This document shows positions 36,065-49,700 of a stretch of 64,000 nt of DNA, in pieces. Both the position numbers and the translations under genes were made by a program. Every line of letters starts with the position of its first letter. The stretch's first letter is position 1. The stretch comes from Marchantia polymorpha subsp. ruderalis (Eukaryota; Streptophyta; Marchantiopsida; Marchantiales; Marchantiaceae): NCBI GenBank assembly GCA_037833965.1, contig AP031352.1, positions 15,852,501 to 15,916,500 on the forward strand, written 5' to 3'. The notes below the pieces were generated by a model. That model had not been told where the DNA came from, did no database searches, and saw only the letters and a program-made list of their open reading frames with translations.

Positions 36065-37300
36065 ACGTCCACGGACCAAGTAAAAGTGAATTTGATAAAA
36101 CAGGCAGCTGGTGTACATACTAGCGACGGGGTGTAAGTATTCCAGTTCCAACCCACTTCAGCCGACAGAATTAGAAAGTTATTCTAATTATGAAGTTAAC
36201 CGCAACATAAACATGTGAATACTTCATTGGTTGTTCATTTTTTACTTTCAGCAGGACAATGTTCTACATATGCGGTTGAGAAAGATTTGATGTCTTCTAT
36301 TTCCCATGAGATTGGAGTGGGTAGTCTCATGTATTTGATGATATGCATACGATAGGATATAACATTTGCTGTAGTTAAGGTATATAGTTACATGTCAAAT
36401 CCAAGCAAGTTGCATTAAAAAGCAATGAAGTGAATACTTAAATATCTTATGTTTTTCACACAACATGACTTATTGTTTGATGTCAAAGCAATGAATGCCA
36501 AATCACTTTTGAGATTTGTGGATGTAGATTATGGGAGAGACTTGGACATGAAAAATCAACGACTGGATATGTTTTCATGTGGCTGCATTAGTTGGATATT
36601 TACTCTTCAAAAGTGTATCTCTTTGTCATTCACAGAAGTTGAATATGTTGCAACGGCAGAGCCAACAAAGGAAGCAATCTAATTGAACAATCTTCTCATC
36701 TCAACTTATCATTGAGATGAGATTGTCGGAGCAAGATGTCAATCTTCATTGTGATAGTCAGCGTGCGCTTCACTGAGAATCAAGTGATTGATAGTAGGGT
36801 GAAGCACATTGACATTAGTTACCACTTTATTAGGTTGGATGTGTCTGATAACGCGCTTAAGCTCATCAAGATTGATGGAGAGCTTAATCCAGGTGATGGT
36901 TTTACCAAAGTGATTTCTTCTAATAAGTTTTCATGACACCGTGCAACTTTGAACATTTGACAGCGGTGAATTAGATTACATGATAGTTTCATAAGGAGAA
37001 GTTTATGGTTTAATTCAACTTTCTAGAATTTTCCGCTAAAGTATATATGGATAATAGAAATTGCCTCCTCCAAGACTTAGGTGAAGGGAGGTTTTGTAAG
37101 TTTTATCCGCGTCTTGTTAACCGTAGTTAGGCTTGACCTCTAGTTAGAATTTGTTGCGCTAGAACTCTAGTTAGAATTTGAGATACTTAACCCTATGATA
37201 AGGACGTTTTAGTTTAATCTCACACGTTTACATGCCGAAAGAGATAGTGAAGAGCTTGGCTATGAAATCTTGATGTAATATTCTAGCTTTAATGAACTTT
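36065..37300 (+). mobile_element. Copia-type LTR retrotransposon fossil, 3' part
   Basis: An old, broken 3' portion of a Ty1/Copia element. It shows the end of the reverse transcriptase and the RNase H region (about 36290-36935, with the family motifs for the fragment SLMYLM and the ADIxTK-like end), followed by an LTR-like tail to about 37300. It carries many breaks. The minus-strand LINE abuts its left side. Confidence 0.75.
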
Positions 37301-38480
37301 TTATCTTGGACGTGGACGTAACCTCATGTGTTGGTGTAACACATACATCGGTTTATGATTCTCGTTGCATATTGTATCTATGAACATGTCTGAACAACAT
37401 AGTTGAGAACCAACAAAATACATTAAGACAAGTATTTTTTTGGTATAATACAATGTATTTTTTATGTTAATAAAAATACACACACTAAAAAAATTAATTA
37501 TTAAATCATTTAAAATAAAATTTTTTTAATTGCATCATTCTCAATATATTCTTCTAATGACAAATAGTCGTGAATTCATAATTTTTTCATAAGGTAATTT
37601 TTAATATATTGATTCTTATAAGTATTAAATATATATATCAATGCAAAAATTCTATTTTTTAATGTGTTCTCTATGATATTTAATATTTTTATCATCAATA
37701 ATTATAAAAATTAATGAAAAAAATTAATTTTAAGTCATATTTATTAGAAAAAATATTTATTTTATTATTAAAATAATAAATTCATGTATATGTATAAAAA
37801 AATTTGTGTTAAGTTTAGTGAAGTTTTATATTGTAATAAATTTTATTAAATTGAAAAAATTAACAATATTTTGACAAAAAATCTCAATTTATTGACATTT
37901 TTTAAATCAAATTTTTTTTCTAACATAATTGTAAAAAAATTTATTATTCTTGAGGTTGATTTTATTTTGATTTATTTATTATTTATTAGAATTGATAAAC
38001 TTTGAACTAAATAATTTTACTAAGTATTTTTATTAAAAAAAATTCCTTCTTGGATTTGAAACATCAGAAAAACCAAAATCTAATAAACATAATCAAAGAA
38101 GCTTACATAATAATATACATTATTTTTCATTGCGGATTAAGTCCAAGGAGACTTAGAAAAAAAATTTACTCATAAAAAATTCTAAAATGTTTTAACTCGC
38201 TATACTTTATAATGATGATATAATCCAAACTCTCACTACGATTAAACTACTTAAGTTTAAATATATTTGAGTTAAGTAACAATCTAACTCTTATTCCATG
38301 TTATTGAGATCATAATCATCATAAAAATATATAATTATTCTGCAAGAAATTCTTGAAAGACATCTAACATAATCACTTCTTTGAACTACAGTGAATAAAA
38401 ATAAAAATGTAATCAACACGTGATAAAGTAAAATTATACGATAATAACAAAAAATTATGTAAACTCTACTTATGTTTCCC
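37301..38480. other. Very AT-rich spacer
   Basis: About 80% A+T with homopolymer runs. No gene or element domain is recognisable. Confidence 0.55.
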
Positions 38481-39265
38481 ATGCAAAAATTGCAAGATAT
38501 TACAAGCACTCTTAAAACTCTCCAAAGTAATAACATTGGTCCATGCATCACCTAGATTAAAATTATTGTCAATCAATTTAGTTTTTTATTAGAAATTGCA
38601 TTTATGATAAAAAAAAATACCTGATGTTGTTGTACTTCATTTAATTTGCAACAAGATGTAACACGCTTGAACTACCACCAAAAAATCAAATTTTTTGTTT
38701 TAATCTCATTCAATGATAATTTTATTCAATCGAAAAGCTCGCTTTGTTGCTTCTACTGCACTTACATATTCTACTTTCGTTGTGGACTGAGCTACATACT
38801 TTTGAATCTCCAACTAATGCATCCATCACCAAGTGTAAACACATACTCCATTGTAAATTTTTGCTTTTCTAGATGAATTTCAATTTAGCCGAGCAAGGAT
38901 TTCACATATTCTGGTTAATTTTAAAAATAAATATCATGATACTTAGTATAGTTTAGGTATTTGGGAATCCAACTCATTGCTTCCAAATTCATCTTTTTAA
39001 GATTTGACATGTATCTGCTCATCTTGACCATAACTAAAGAATATCTAGTCTTGGACATATCATCAAATACATGATGCTATCCACATCTTTGTAATATAAA
39101 ATTAATAACGTGTTATTTTTTCAATAACATCGAATACATTGAATTGCAAAGAGTTTAAAATGTGCTGCCAAAAGAATATAAACATATTTTAAGTGTGTCA
39201 TGTTAAATTTGTCAAGCACACGTTGGATATATTTGTCTTGATTCAACCATAGATATCATTATTCA
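38480..39265 (-). mobile_element. Copia fossil fragment, reverse orientation
   Basis: On the minus strand, an old and heavily broken Copia fragment is recognisable from its RNase H region (about 38850-38720) and part of the late reverse transcriptase (about 39260-38950). No LTR is seen. It lies head to head with the plus-strand Copia fossil that follows. Confidence 0.65.
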
Positions 39266-39269
39266 TCTT

Positions 39270-42200
39270 TTTTTTGTATTCACATGGATCATACACACTA
39301 TAGTGCTGAAGCAACTAGAAAAGCATGAGAGTTATGAACATTTTTTTAGAGAGCATTCTAAGGAATATGATGATATTGCTTTCAGAGCTCTGCAAACAAA
39401 TCTTTATAATTTTCAAAGATCTTTCAAATTGTTTGCTTGCTTCTTTGTTATTGATGAGCTTCAAGATGAAGAATTCAAATGCCAATATTCAAAATCATAT
39501 TGATGTCTTATATGATACTTCTGTGCATTAGATTAATCCTAGAGAAATTTTGAGTGATTAGCGCAAAGATTTTTATCTCTTGAGTTCACTAACGTTGCCT
39601 ACATCAGTGTTAATCCACAGTAATAAGAAATCTATCACCTAGAATGATATGATTAATGCTTGATTGATTGATGTTTTGCAAAGCAAGTTTAAGACACTAG
39701 CATTACCAACTAGGTCTTTAGGTACGATATTGTATGTGACTTGTGGACGGTCACAAGATCAAAAGTACAAAGATGATGGCAAGAAATATGGATCTAAAGG
39801 TAGATCCAAATCTAAAATAAGTTATCAAGATAAGTATATTAGAACATGTGGACAGTCACAAGATTAAGAAAACAAAGATGGTGGCAAAAAAGATGTATCT
39901 AAAGTTAGATTCACATCTAAAGGCAATTGTCAAGATAAGAAGATGTTTACATGTTAGAGTTCTAACAAAAAAGTCCACATGAAGCGAGATTGCAAATCTA
40001 GTCAAAGGCAAGTGCTTTTTCATCAACAATTATGATTATTTTTAGAATTTATGAGAATTTGTGTATGAATTTTATTTTTTCTATGATGTTCAGATTGTGA
40101 CTTTCACGCATCATCAAGTCTATTCCGTGATTCTTTGATATTTGATAATCCATGTTTCTATCCATTTGTTACATTTGAGAGTTTTTTAATTCTCTTTTTT
40201 CATCAAGCGTATCAATTTTCATGAAAAATGATCAAACTTGTCAATTTGAAGAAATTGGATCTCTAAAGATTCCTATGTAAATTGACTCATGTTAGATTAT
40301 ACTTAATATAAGAATGAACTTGATCTCTTTGAAAACATTATATGATTGGAGTGCTACTGAAGTTTTATGTCAAATAAAGAAAGATGAAGTGATTATTATC
40401 AAAATGCACATAAAAATATGTATGTGCTTGAAGGTAAAACCATTGTTGAAGAAATGCATACTACTATGTCACAAAAGAGATAACTAACGTGTAGCATTTA
40501 CATTTAGGACACATGAACGGCAATTACATGGCTATGTTATTTGAGAAACATGTAATTTCCAACATAGAAAATTTGATTTTGACTTTTATTAGCATTATAT
40601 CATGTACAAGCAGAAGAAGTTTTTGATTTGGAATTCATAGTTACAAAGAATTTTCTAAGTATAAACATAGTGATGTGTGAATACACTCTACGTTTCTTTC
40701 ACTTTTATCAAATGATATTATGTATCCTTTATAGATGAATATTCAATGTTTACATGGCTCTATTTTTTCACATAAATATCTAAGGTTGGAAAACTGGTTG
40801 CAAGTGATGACTTAGAATGAAAGGAAAGTAAAAATCCTAAATATAAGGATGTTATATCCAAGATTCAATCATGACGGTGAATATACTTCTAAGGAGTTTG
40901 GAAGTTATATCCAAGAGTAGAGAATTACTTGTCAACTCATTAGAGTTTATACTCTAGAACAAAATGTTGTTCTTAAGAGATTCAATTGGATAGTGCTGAA
41001 AAAAATGTAGAATATGTTGAATCAATCTCTATTGCTGCACAAACTTTGAGTTAAAGTTGTCAATATTGAGGTTTACTTTCTGTAACATTTTACTTTTAAG
41101 TGTAATTGGTTTCTTAACCATTTGAATTAAACCACAAACGGATGTCAATTTAAAATAAGTTAAGAGCCTTAGTTGCGATATGTACTTTTTAACACCAATG
41201 AAAATAAGTTTAAGCTAAACTTTACATTATGAAATGTTGTTTTTTTAAGATGCTATGGATGTGAAAGTTTATAGGTTATAAAATTACGTTACTTGTAAAA
41301 TTATTGTTAGTAGAGATATTTCTTTTGATTAACCAAGAACATTGAAAGAGAAAAAATGCTTAGGCTCTTGCTATTAACATGGATAAATCTTCTCTTTTAA
41401 ACACCATTGAGAGAGGAATTGGTACTTATATATTTAATCATATGCTACAAGGAGAACATTCCTATGCAAGAGAAGATGATTTCTAAGCAACAAGAAATTG
41501 AAAAGCAATCAATTGTTGATGAGAATTTGATTATAGATATCTCAGTTTGATTAACATCAAACTGAGATATCTACCTATGATGTTCAAATAGATCTAATAG
41601 AGCTCCAAAAAAGTATAAAATATGGACCAATTCTTCTTTTCTTGAAGATAGTGATATATTTGGAGAGTAGAAAGATGTGATGTTTTGATCTTAGAAGAAG
41701 TCAAAAAAAAATTATATAATAAAGTTTGAGCTTGTGAAGCCAAATTTAAATGGAATGTTGCCATTAAAAAAGAGTTGCAATCATTTGAAGATCATGAGAT
41801 TTGGAAGTTAGTTAACGTACTAAAGATCAACCTATTGTCGACCTCAAATGGATGTACAAGCTGAAAGATATACCAAAGAGAAGAATAAGAAACTTCATAA
41901 AGCAAGGCTAGTAACAAAGTAAACCCTAAACCCTATACATAAGAAAAAGATGTAGACTACAATGAGGTGTTTTCTCTAGTTGCTAAGCTTTATACAATTT
42001 GGTTGATTTCTACATTCGTAGCAATTTTTTATCTTCTATTAGATCAGTTGAATGTTGTTACTATTTACTCTATGAAGCATTTGAGGAGATGATCTATATG
42101 AGTCAACCTCAAGATTTTGATAGAAAGAACAAAAAGATGTGGATTTGTAAATTGCTTAAATACTTGTATGGATTGAAGCAATCTCCTCAACAATCGATAA

Positions 42201-43620
42201 GTGTTTTGATGAATTTATGAAAGCACTTGGATTTTCATAGATCCATGTGCTTACATGAAACGCATTAAATATTTTATCTTTGGTGATATCATCATAGTTT
42301 TGTATGTGAATGATATGCTTATTCTTGTTTGAAATGAATCTGATATTGATAAATTCAAAGCTCAATTGAATTATGAGTTTTGAATGAAGAATTTAGGCAA
42401 GAATATAGGATTTTTGGCATGAATACAAGACAAAGAAGCTTTGGTTGGATCAAACTAATCACACGGAGCGAGTGCTTGCATGATTCAACATGACAAATGC
42501 TAAGCACGCGAGAATTCCATTGGCATCTCATTTCAAATATCCTAATGCTCAATATTTTACTTTGATGAAGAGAAAGAAGCTATGCTTAAACTTTCTTATG
42601 TTAAAAGCAGTATAAATCTGTTTGTATTTGATGATTTGTATTAGATCAAATATCATTCTAGCTATATGCAAAGTAAGTAGAATCATGTATAATCTGGATA
42701 AGATTCATTGGGATGTTGTTAAATGGATTCTTAGATTACTAAAATATACAAAGTACGTTAGCTTATTGTTTGATGGTAATTTAGACAATGCCAAATGCTT
42801 GATAGATTATATAGACGATAATTATGATCAAGATTTGAAATTCTACAACATGATATGTCTTCACATTTGAAGATGAATGCATTTGTTGAAAATCTATTTT
42901 ACAAAATTGCATTCTTCAATCAACTACTTAAGCAAAATATGTAACAGCATCTACAAAGCTACAAAGTAGTCAATTTGGTTGGACAAGCTTATCATGGAGA
43001 TGAGATTAAAACAAAATAATTTTAATCTTCATTGTTATGGTCGAAGTGTCATTCACCTTGCAACTAACCAAGTTATGTATAGTAGAGTGAAGCATATTGA
43101 CATCCATTACCATTTTCTTCAAAACTAATGTTAGAGGAGATGATTGAGCTTGTAAAGATTGATGGTAAACTCAATCCGATGTATGCTTTCACCAAAGTGA
43201 TTACATTAAAGAGTCATTGTGTTAAGTTGTAAATTTTGCACACTTAGTTAACACAAATAATTAGATCTAATATATCTGTAATTTCTATATGTGTTTTAAT
43301 CAATTATATATAGACTAGAGATTAGTTTCAATTAATACTTGTTTAAAACAGCATATATGTTTTGAATCTCTTTATAGGAGTTTACGTAAATAGAATATAT
43401 GGTAAGTGGAAATTTGAAACCTCAAGACATGAGTCAAGGAAGAGATTGTCAAGATTAACTCATGTCTTGAACTAACTATGATTAGGTTTGTAAGATCATT
43501 GTAGTTAGGATTTCTACTATAATAGAAGTCTACTCTAAGTCCACTTTGTAACTTCTTGTTCATTTGTACAAAAACATTAAAAGAAAGCTTGTACTCATGC
43601 TGCTATGAAAATGGAGGAAA
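39270..43620 (+). mobile_element. Copia-type LTR retrotransposon fossil, near full length
   Basis: A Ty1/Copia element with parts in the family order: gag-like (about 39300-40000), integrase region (about 40700-41300), reverse transcriptase (about 41750-42500), RNase H (about 42600-43200), then an LTR-like 3' tail to about 43620. It is old, AT-shifted and broken in very many places. A matching 5' LTR is not evident. Parts are similar to the fossil at 36.1-37.3 kb but the two are not the same copy. Confidence 0.8.
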
Positions 43621-46050
43621 CCTTCTTGGTAATATTTTCTACTTGTACATAGTGACAGAATTATAGGTTATTTCTAGCAATAATTGATTTTAAATGTTGA
43701 AAAAATACAAGTCTAAATATTAAATATGAATCATTTCAGGATAAATAAGCTATCAATTAAAGTCTAGACAAGAATGAAAACATATATCATTTTTTATTAT
43801 ATAAACTGAAAATTTTGATATTTGAATGCAATGTAATACAAATTTTGATGTCTCATAGTTTAAAGAAATCATTATCTATGAAAATATTGAAAAGTCACTT
43901 TAGCTATAATTTATCAATCTATAATCAACAAGAAGAGAAATATAAATCATAAGTACGTTGAAACTATACTGGGTGTTAACCCTGAAGTGTTCCTTGATGT
44001 AATAAAATCTTACAACAACAATTTCACTTGGAACTAAACACAAACATTGACTAAAATCAAATACTTCATTTCATATCATAATGTGCATAAAGACTATTGT
44101 GATTACATGAATATTTGGATACTTAACATCAACTAAACAACTCACGAAGTCATCAGTATTTTGTATGACAACGATACATGAGTAAGTTCAAGAACTAGAC
44201 AATCCTATTCTTTTTATCAATAAATTCAATTAGTGAAGAAAAATATTAATTTACATCATATAGAAATGAATAATACATAATTAGCCACTAGGTTAAAATT
44301 AGTGAATATAATTCTACATATGATTGAAATACGGATGGAAAAGCCCATTACATTGTATTTGTGTCCTTATCTTCAACTGTCTTTAATTCGAATTCAAAGT
44401 CATGTGCAATCAGTGTAGAATTACACACAATACATATGTTATCGGATAACTTCTGCATGTAGGAATCCACAACCATCCAAAATACATACAAAAACATGTA
44501 AGAGAGATTGGATATTAAAAGTCACATATACACAAGTAAATTATATATGTTTGTGCAATATTATTCACACCTCAATTCTCGACACATTACAGTAGACATT
44601 AATTCTCCCAATTAAGTCCGCACTTCACAACGCAAAATTCCTAGATCAATTCTCAAGAGTATATTTTACAAAAAATCTCCTTGAGCAAAATAGATGCTGC
44701 TGTTTCACTTGATCGCGATACAAATGCTCCAAATTTCCTTGAGCAAAATAGAAGCTCCTGTTTCACTTCACGGCGATGCAAATGCTCCAAATCTCCTTGA
44801 GCAAAATAGAAGCTGCTGTCGACGGTCGTCAACCAGAAAACCACCTGCCCATCGCCGAAGCAAGTGCAGAGCATTATGAGCAGTGAGTGAGTGTGCTGGC
44901 GCCCCTCTACCTCCTCACTGGTAGACGATCTCAAACCCTGCTCGCGGCAGAGCGGAGGCCACGCCAGAGGGAGAAAAGGAGGATAAACGAGCATACGCGA
45001 ACCCTGAACAAGGGGGGTTGATTAGGCTTCTTCAACTCCGGCTTGAGGTTCCTGCGTGGGAGGTTGAGAGAAACGAACTGACGCACGGAGGTTGAGAGGA
45101 GTTAAGTCCGCACCAGACCTCCCGTATCAAGTTGCCGGACTTAAATGAATGTTTACTGTTTCCAATAAACAAGAAATTGAAATCACAAATAACGATAATC
45201 GAACATATTACATAAATTTTATGTAAATTAGTTCTTTTTAAAGTCATTTTCAAGCTACTTAATAATGGGGTAAACTGGTTAAAATTGAGTTCGAAGATCG
45301 GTAGTACTTCAGTCCTCAACCTGTTTCTCCCAACTCCGCAGCCTTAATACTCCAACCAGACACTCGTACTCAAGTTTTTTCTATTTACACTTCATTGTGT
45401 GCAAGAACTTCTTCAGCCCAAACTCATGAAGATTAATATACACCCATTCCTTTCAGATTTTCAGTTCTCCCTGAATTTGCTAGCGGCGAGTTTATGAAAT
45501 CGCCGAAATCTTACATAAAGAAAGAAAGGCAATCCGAATTAGTGCCAGGCATAAGAGGCTTAGGTCTTTGAGTTAGGTTGATTTGCAGCCTACTTGCATC
45601 GGCCACAGATAAAACCAATCTAAACTCTTTACGACTTTCAACTAGTCTAGCCGTAGTACGCTCACGTTTTAGAAGTTCAAGCTTTGTACTTCTTTCGCTA
45701 GGGGTCCCCGAGTCTATATAACCCTGTTCTGTAAGACTACATCGACATAATTGCACAAGCAAACCAGCACGAAGGTATTGTGCATACCGAAGTCATTACC
45801 TAAAGACGGGATACGGCGAAATAATTTGTTTTAAGCATGCACTTTAAAGACGCTAATGTATCAATACATGGTGGAGTTTCATAAACATGAAAGTCATGTT
45901 AGACCGACTACTGGGAAGGCTCGGAACACAGAAGAGGTTCAGATGTGGTAAATATGCATTTCTATGACGACAGGCCAGAGAAAAAGGATGTACGAGTAGC
46001 GAAGTTTCAACGAGATATTATAGAATCAAAATAGCAGGAATACAAGTTCA
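43621..46050. other. Intergenic DNA downstream of the ubinuclein gene
   Basis: AT-rich to about 44.6 kb, then a mid-GC patch (44.6-45.4 kb) holding a 58-bp tandem repeat. An 83-codon minus-strand frame at 45762-45511 has a plausible mix of residues (Lys, Arg and Glu rich middle) but no family I recognise. I do not call it a gene. Confidence 0.45.
44675..44818. repeat. 58-bp tandem repeat, about 2.5 copies
   Basis: Copies are 44675-44732, 44733-44790 and a partial 44791-44818. Each starts with ATYTCCTTGAGCAAAATAGA and differs by a few substitutions. A minus-strand frame passes through it (44994-44653), but 58 is not a multiple of three, so the copies would encode different peptides. Confidence 0.88.
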
Positions 46051-46774
46051 CAAATTTCAATAGTCAACCAAAACTTTCATCCACTTTATTGAAAAAGAGG
46101 TATTCAATAAACTGGTAATCAATGACACAAAGATGCTGCAAACAGCCGCACAGGATGATAGCATGACTTTCACAGCAATACCCGCTGAAAATATGCAGCA
46201 GAACCCCAACATCACATCTAGAGCTTTAACCTTAAAGTGGTCCACTGCGGAGGAAGTAGTGCACCTGGTATGAGAAACGGAACTAATCAGAATCATTGGC
46301 AATTAGAGCACATTACCTACCACACCTATGAACTAGTAAACGTTTTCGGTTAGGCCACATCTTACTTTTGTTACTTGATATTTAAAGCTGAACAGATTTC
46401 TCCACATTCACAACTGAACCTGGTCCTCACTCGCATGCATTCATTGTCCACGACATACAACTTGAGATGTCCTAATAAACCCACAAATATGAGTTTTCCT
46501 GACGACCGGACAGACAGATCCTTGAGTTTCAATTTCCAAGATACTAAACAGGCACTGCTTCACAAAATGTCTCTTTCCTACACACGAATGTGACGAGCAA
46601 GAAGGAAGCTAAACTAGCAGGGGTCCATGAAAGCCTCTGGCTTGGGATATCCCTTAGACCAGATACCTACAGAAAATACCTCCCAGTATCATTTGTGACA
46701 TTCCAACCACCAGGGCGGAGAGAAGAAAAAAGATGAGAGAACGAAAGAAAAGAAAAAGGTCAATAACCTTCACT
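46050..46774 (-). other. Probable 3' UTR of the ubinuclein gene
   Basis: AT-rich, non-coding sequence that follows the TGA stop at 46775-46777 on the minus strand. The cleavage site is not defined by sequence. Confidence 0.35.
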
Positions 46775-49700
46775 TCAATCCTTCAGTAAACGGGAAGCTT
46801 CACTAGGCCACCGTGCAACGTCTCTAGGCCTGTCTGTCATCTCTCTAGGTCTGTCCATCATCTCTCTAACCCTGTCTTCTCTATTTTCCCTGGGCCTGTC
46901 CTCTCTGATCCTATCTGAGTCTCCAGACCTTCCTGTGGTTATACCACTGGACCTGTTTGATGGAAGATACGAGGAGCTTAAATATCTCTCCGTCTTACTT
47001 GAGACGTGCACCGACGAGGGACTTATCCTCAGCGAGGGGTAGGGTTTGGCTTCCGAGGTTGGTCTCAGCTTCTTTCTCTTCAATTTCTGAAGAGGGGAAG
47101 TAAGAAGGGAATGGTTTGCACTTCTTCCGATATCTATACCATGATTGTCTGAAATCTCCTTCTTCGGTCTCTTCCTCGCTGAGTGCTCAATAATTTTCCC
47201 CTCATAATTTTTTCGTGGAAGCTTCCTCTTCACACTCAATAGGTCCTCACTTCTTCTCACTTTCATCCCATCTTCCAGCCTGAGCTTCTGCTTTTCCTTC
47301 GCGAGGCTAGAGTGGAATCCATTTTCTCTGTTCATACCAGATTCGTCAATACGCTTGCTTGGTCGATCATCTAGACGTTGCTCCGATCCACGCCTTTTCT
47401 CCTCCACTACAAGTCTTCTTATCTCTTCCACATGCCTATTACTAACTTCCTCTCCTACACGCCTATTATCCTCATCCACACGCCGACTTGACTCATGCAC
47501 TCGCTGCTTACTCGATGATTTGATGGTCAACTTCTCCTTGCTGGAAGGAAGTGCTTTCACAGGCGGCACATAAGTTGGTGCTGAACTTGTAGATGTGTGT
47601 CTTTCCACTGCAGAGTCGAAGTTCCTCTTTTCACTCATCAGAGCTTCCTTTCTCCTTCTCTTTTCCTCTCCCATCTACATCGACAAAGGCAAAGCATCAT
47701 AACAGTCAACATATTATGTTTAGTACACTCGGGTGATCATACACAACACACAGTACCTAAAGATGGCCTCGTTCTCTGATAAGCAGTTATCCTGATTTGA
47801 TTGCGAGTAGTATACAGAATTGGACTTCAAATAGAAAGAATTAAAGTTCAATTCAGTTTGAGACCCAACCTGAATAACTATATTTTATGTATCTACTTTT
47901 GGGCCAAAACCTGTATCTTTGTTGCCCTTATCAGTCTTAACAACATGGAATGAGGTCATTACTTAATATTTACAACTAATAGCTGGCATTGAAGAATATG
48001 CAGCAAATCATGTAAAAAGAGACCTTGGTAGAAGCTTCACTTTGATATAAATGTTTTACAGCGTACTTCTATTTTAATGCTAGAAGCTGATAGCTCGCTT
48101 TAGGTGCACGTGAAAGCGAGGAGATTTCTCCATATTATGCTAACCTTAGAAAATTTTGAGCAGTCCATTCAAAACAACGTAACAACATGCAAATGTAAGC
48201 CTTTTCAAAACACACGCTACAGTTTCTTGAGAAAAATGCGACCAGGCAGCGAAAGCTGAAGAACATAAAACTGTTCAAGGTGTTCTGAGCTAAAATAGGG
48301 TAACTCCTTCCACAACCCTGAGGTAAACACATTCAGATGATTATTTCCTATAAATCTACTCGAATTAAGCTTAGATATTGTCAGAACGAAACCCCAGTGC
48401 TCGTGAGTCTAAGTCTAGATCGAAACTTTGTAAAGTTAGTTTGCATTATAAAAAATTCTAAGGTCTACATGTGGAACAGCTCTTTGCTGGTTTGATGTGG
48501 GTGCCTAAAAAAATAACATCTCTTTCCCCGTGAGCAGAAGAACTCAGAACATAAGTTTGCCAGGGTTCCCCAGAGCTTGTACAAAGCATGAAAATGGTTC
48601 GACAACTTTGAAGACTCGTCAAACCCACTGAAAGTTGCAACCTTCCTTGGCTTCAAGATGATTCTGCGAGGTCTTCGGAAACTGAAGAGAGTCCTCAGTA
48701 ATTTCCATATCTACAAGGAAAGAAATTTTAGACGCATTTTCAAGTTTTCGTTGAGGCACTTGTGAGGTCGACGTTTAATTGTTCAAAGTATTTGCGTTAC
48801 CATCAACTGGTGGAACTCAAAAGTGTTTTGAGAAAAAGCTCTACCGACTGGTTTCCGAAGGACCACATTCAAGGTTTTGCTACAACAGTACCGGCAAAAG
48901 GAAGTAACACCGGAAGCTGATTATTAGGCCAGTTTCCACTACATGAAAGAACTTGCGCCACTTTTTGGCTTTCATTCTCTTTGGCATCCACAAACTCCTC
49001 TGGTTTCATCTCATGGCCCACCTGCTTTCACAAGATGAATTTGTTGAAACTTTTCGGCCTCAATAGTTCAGTGTACTGGTAGTAATATCTTGCTCGCAAG
49101 ACATGTTCAGAAAGCATCTTACTGATTCCTTGATCCGACTGTTGACCTTATTCGGTTCCAAGTATTAGTTCAAGGTACTGAAGAGCTGCCTTATAACTCA
49201 GAAACTTGTCAGGGTCTTCTATCTTGCTCGAAAGTGTCATAAATTGAGCGGATATGGTCAACAGATCCTGATTTGATGTATGGCACTGCAAAGGAGACAC
49301 GTCTCATTCACAAAGACCATTGATAGAGATAAAAATTAAGATAATTGAATAAACCTGAAAAACACAGAGTCAGCTCAGAGGACATGTCAAAGAGTACCTT
49401 CAGCTTATTCTGCTTCCTCTGTCGTTCTTTCGCTCTAAAAACGGCACCCTTTATGCCATGATTGTCCATCCATCCTTCTGGCCACAACTCCGCCAACTGC
49501 AAGTAAGGCTCGCAGATATAATTTAATCAGCAAACCACCCAACAGTTTAGCTTTGATAAGTAGACAAGTTAAGAAAAAAACTCCTCGGAGTACTACAACC
49601 AATTTCGGAGTAGAAAACAGCGTGCATTCGTCTAAACCTTGAGCTATTATAACCGTGAGCATGCGCTTCCACTCGTACACTACACTGTCTAAATGTAGAG

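Noticed and set aside
41924-41938. Short TTTAGGG-type telomere-like repeat
   Set aside because: Only about two units inside a Copia fossil. Not an interstitial telomere array.
44653-44994. 113-codon minus-strand frame
   Set aside because: It runs through a 58-bp tandem repeat in changing frame and has no recognisable family.
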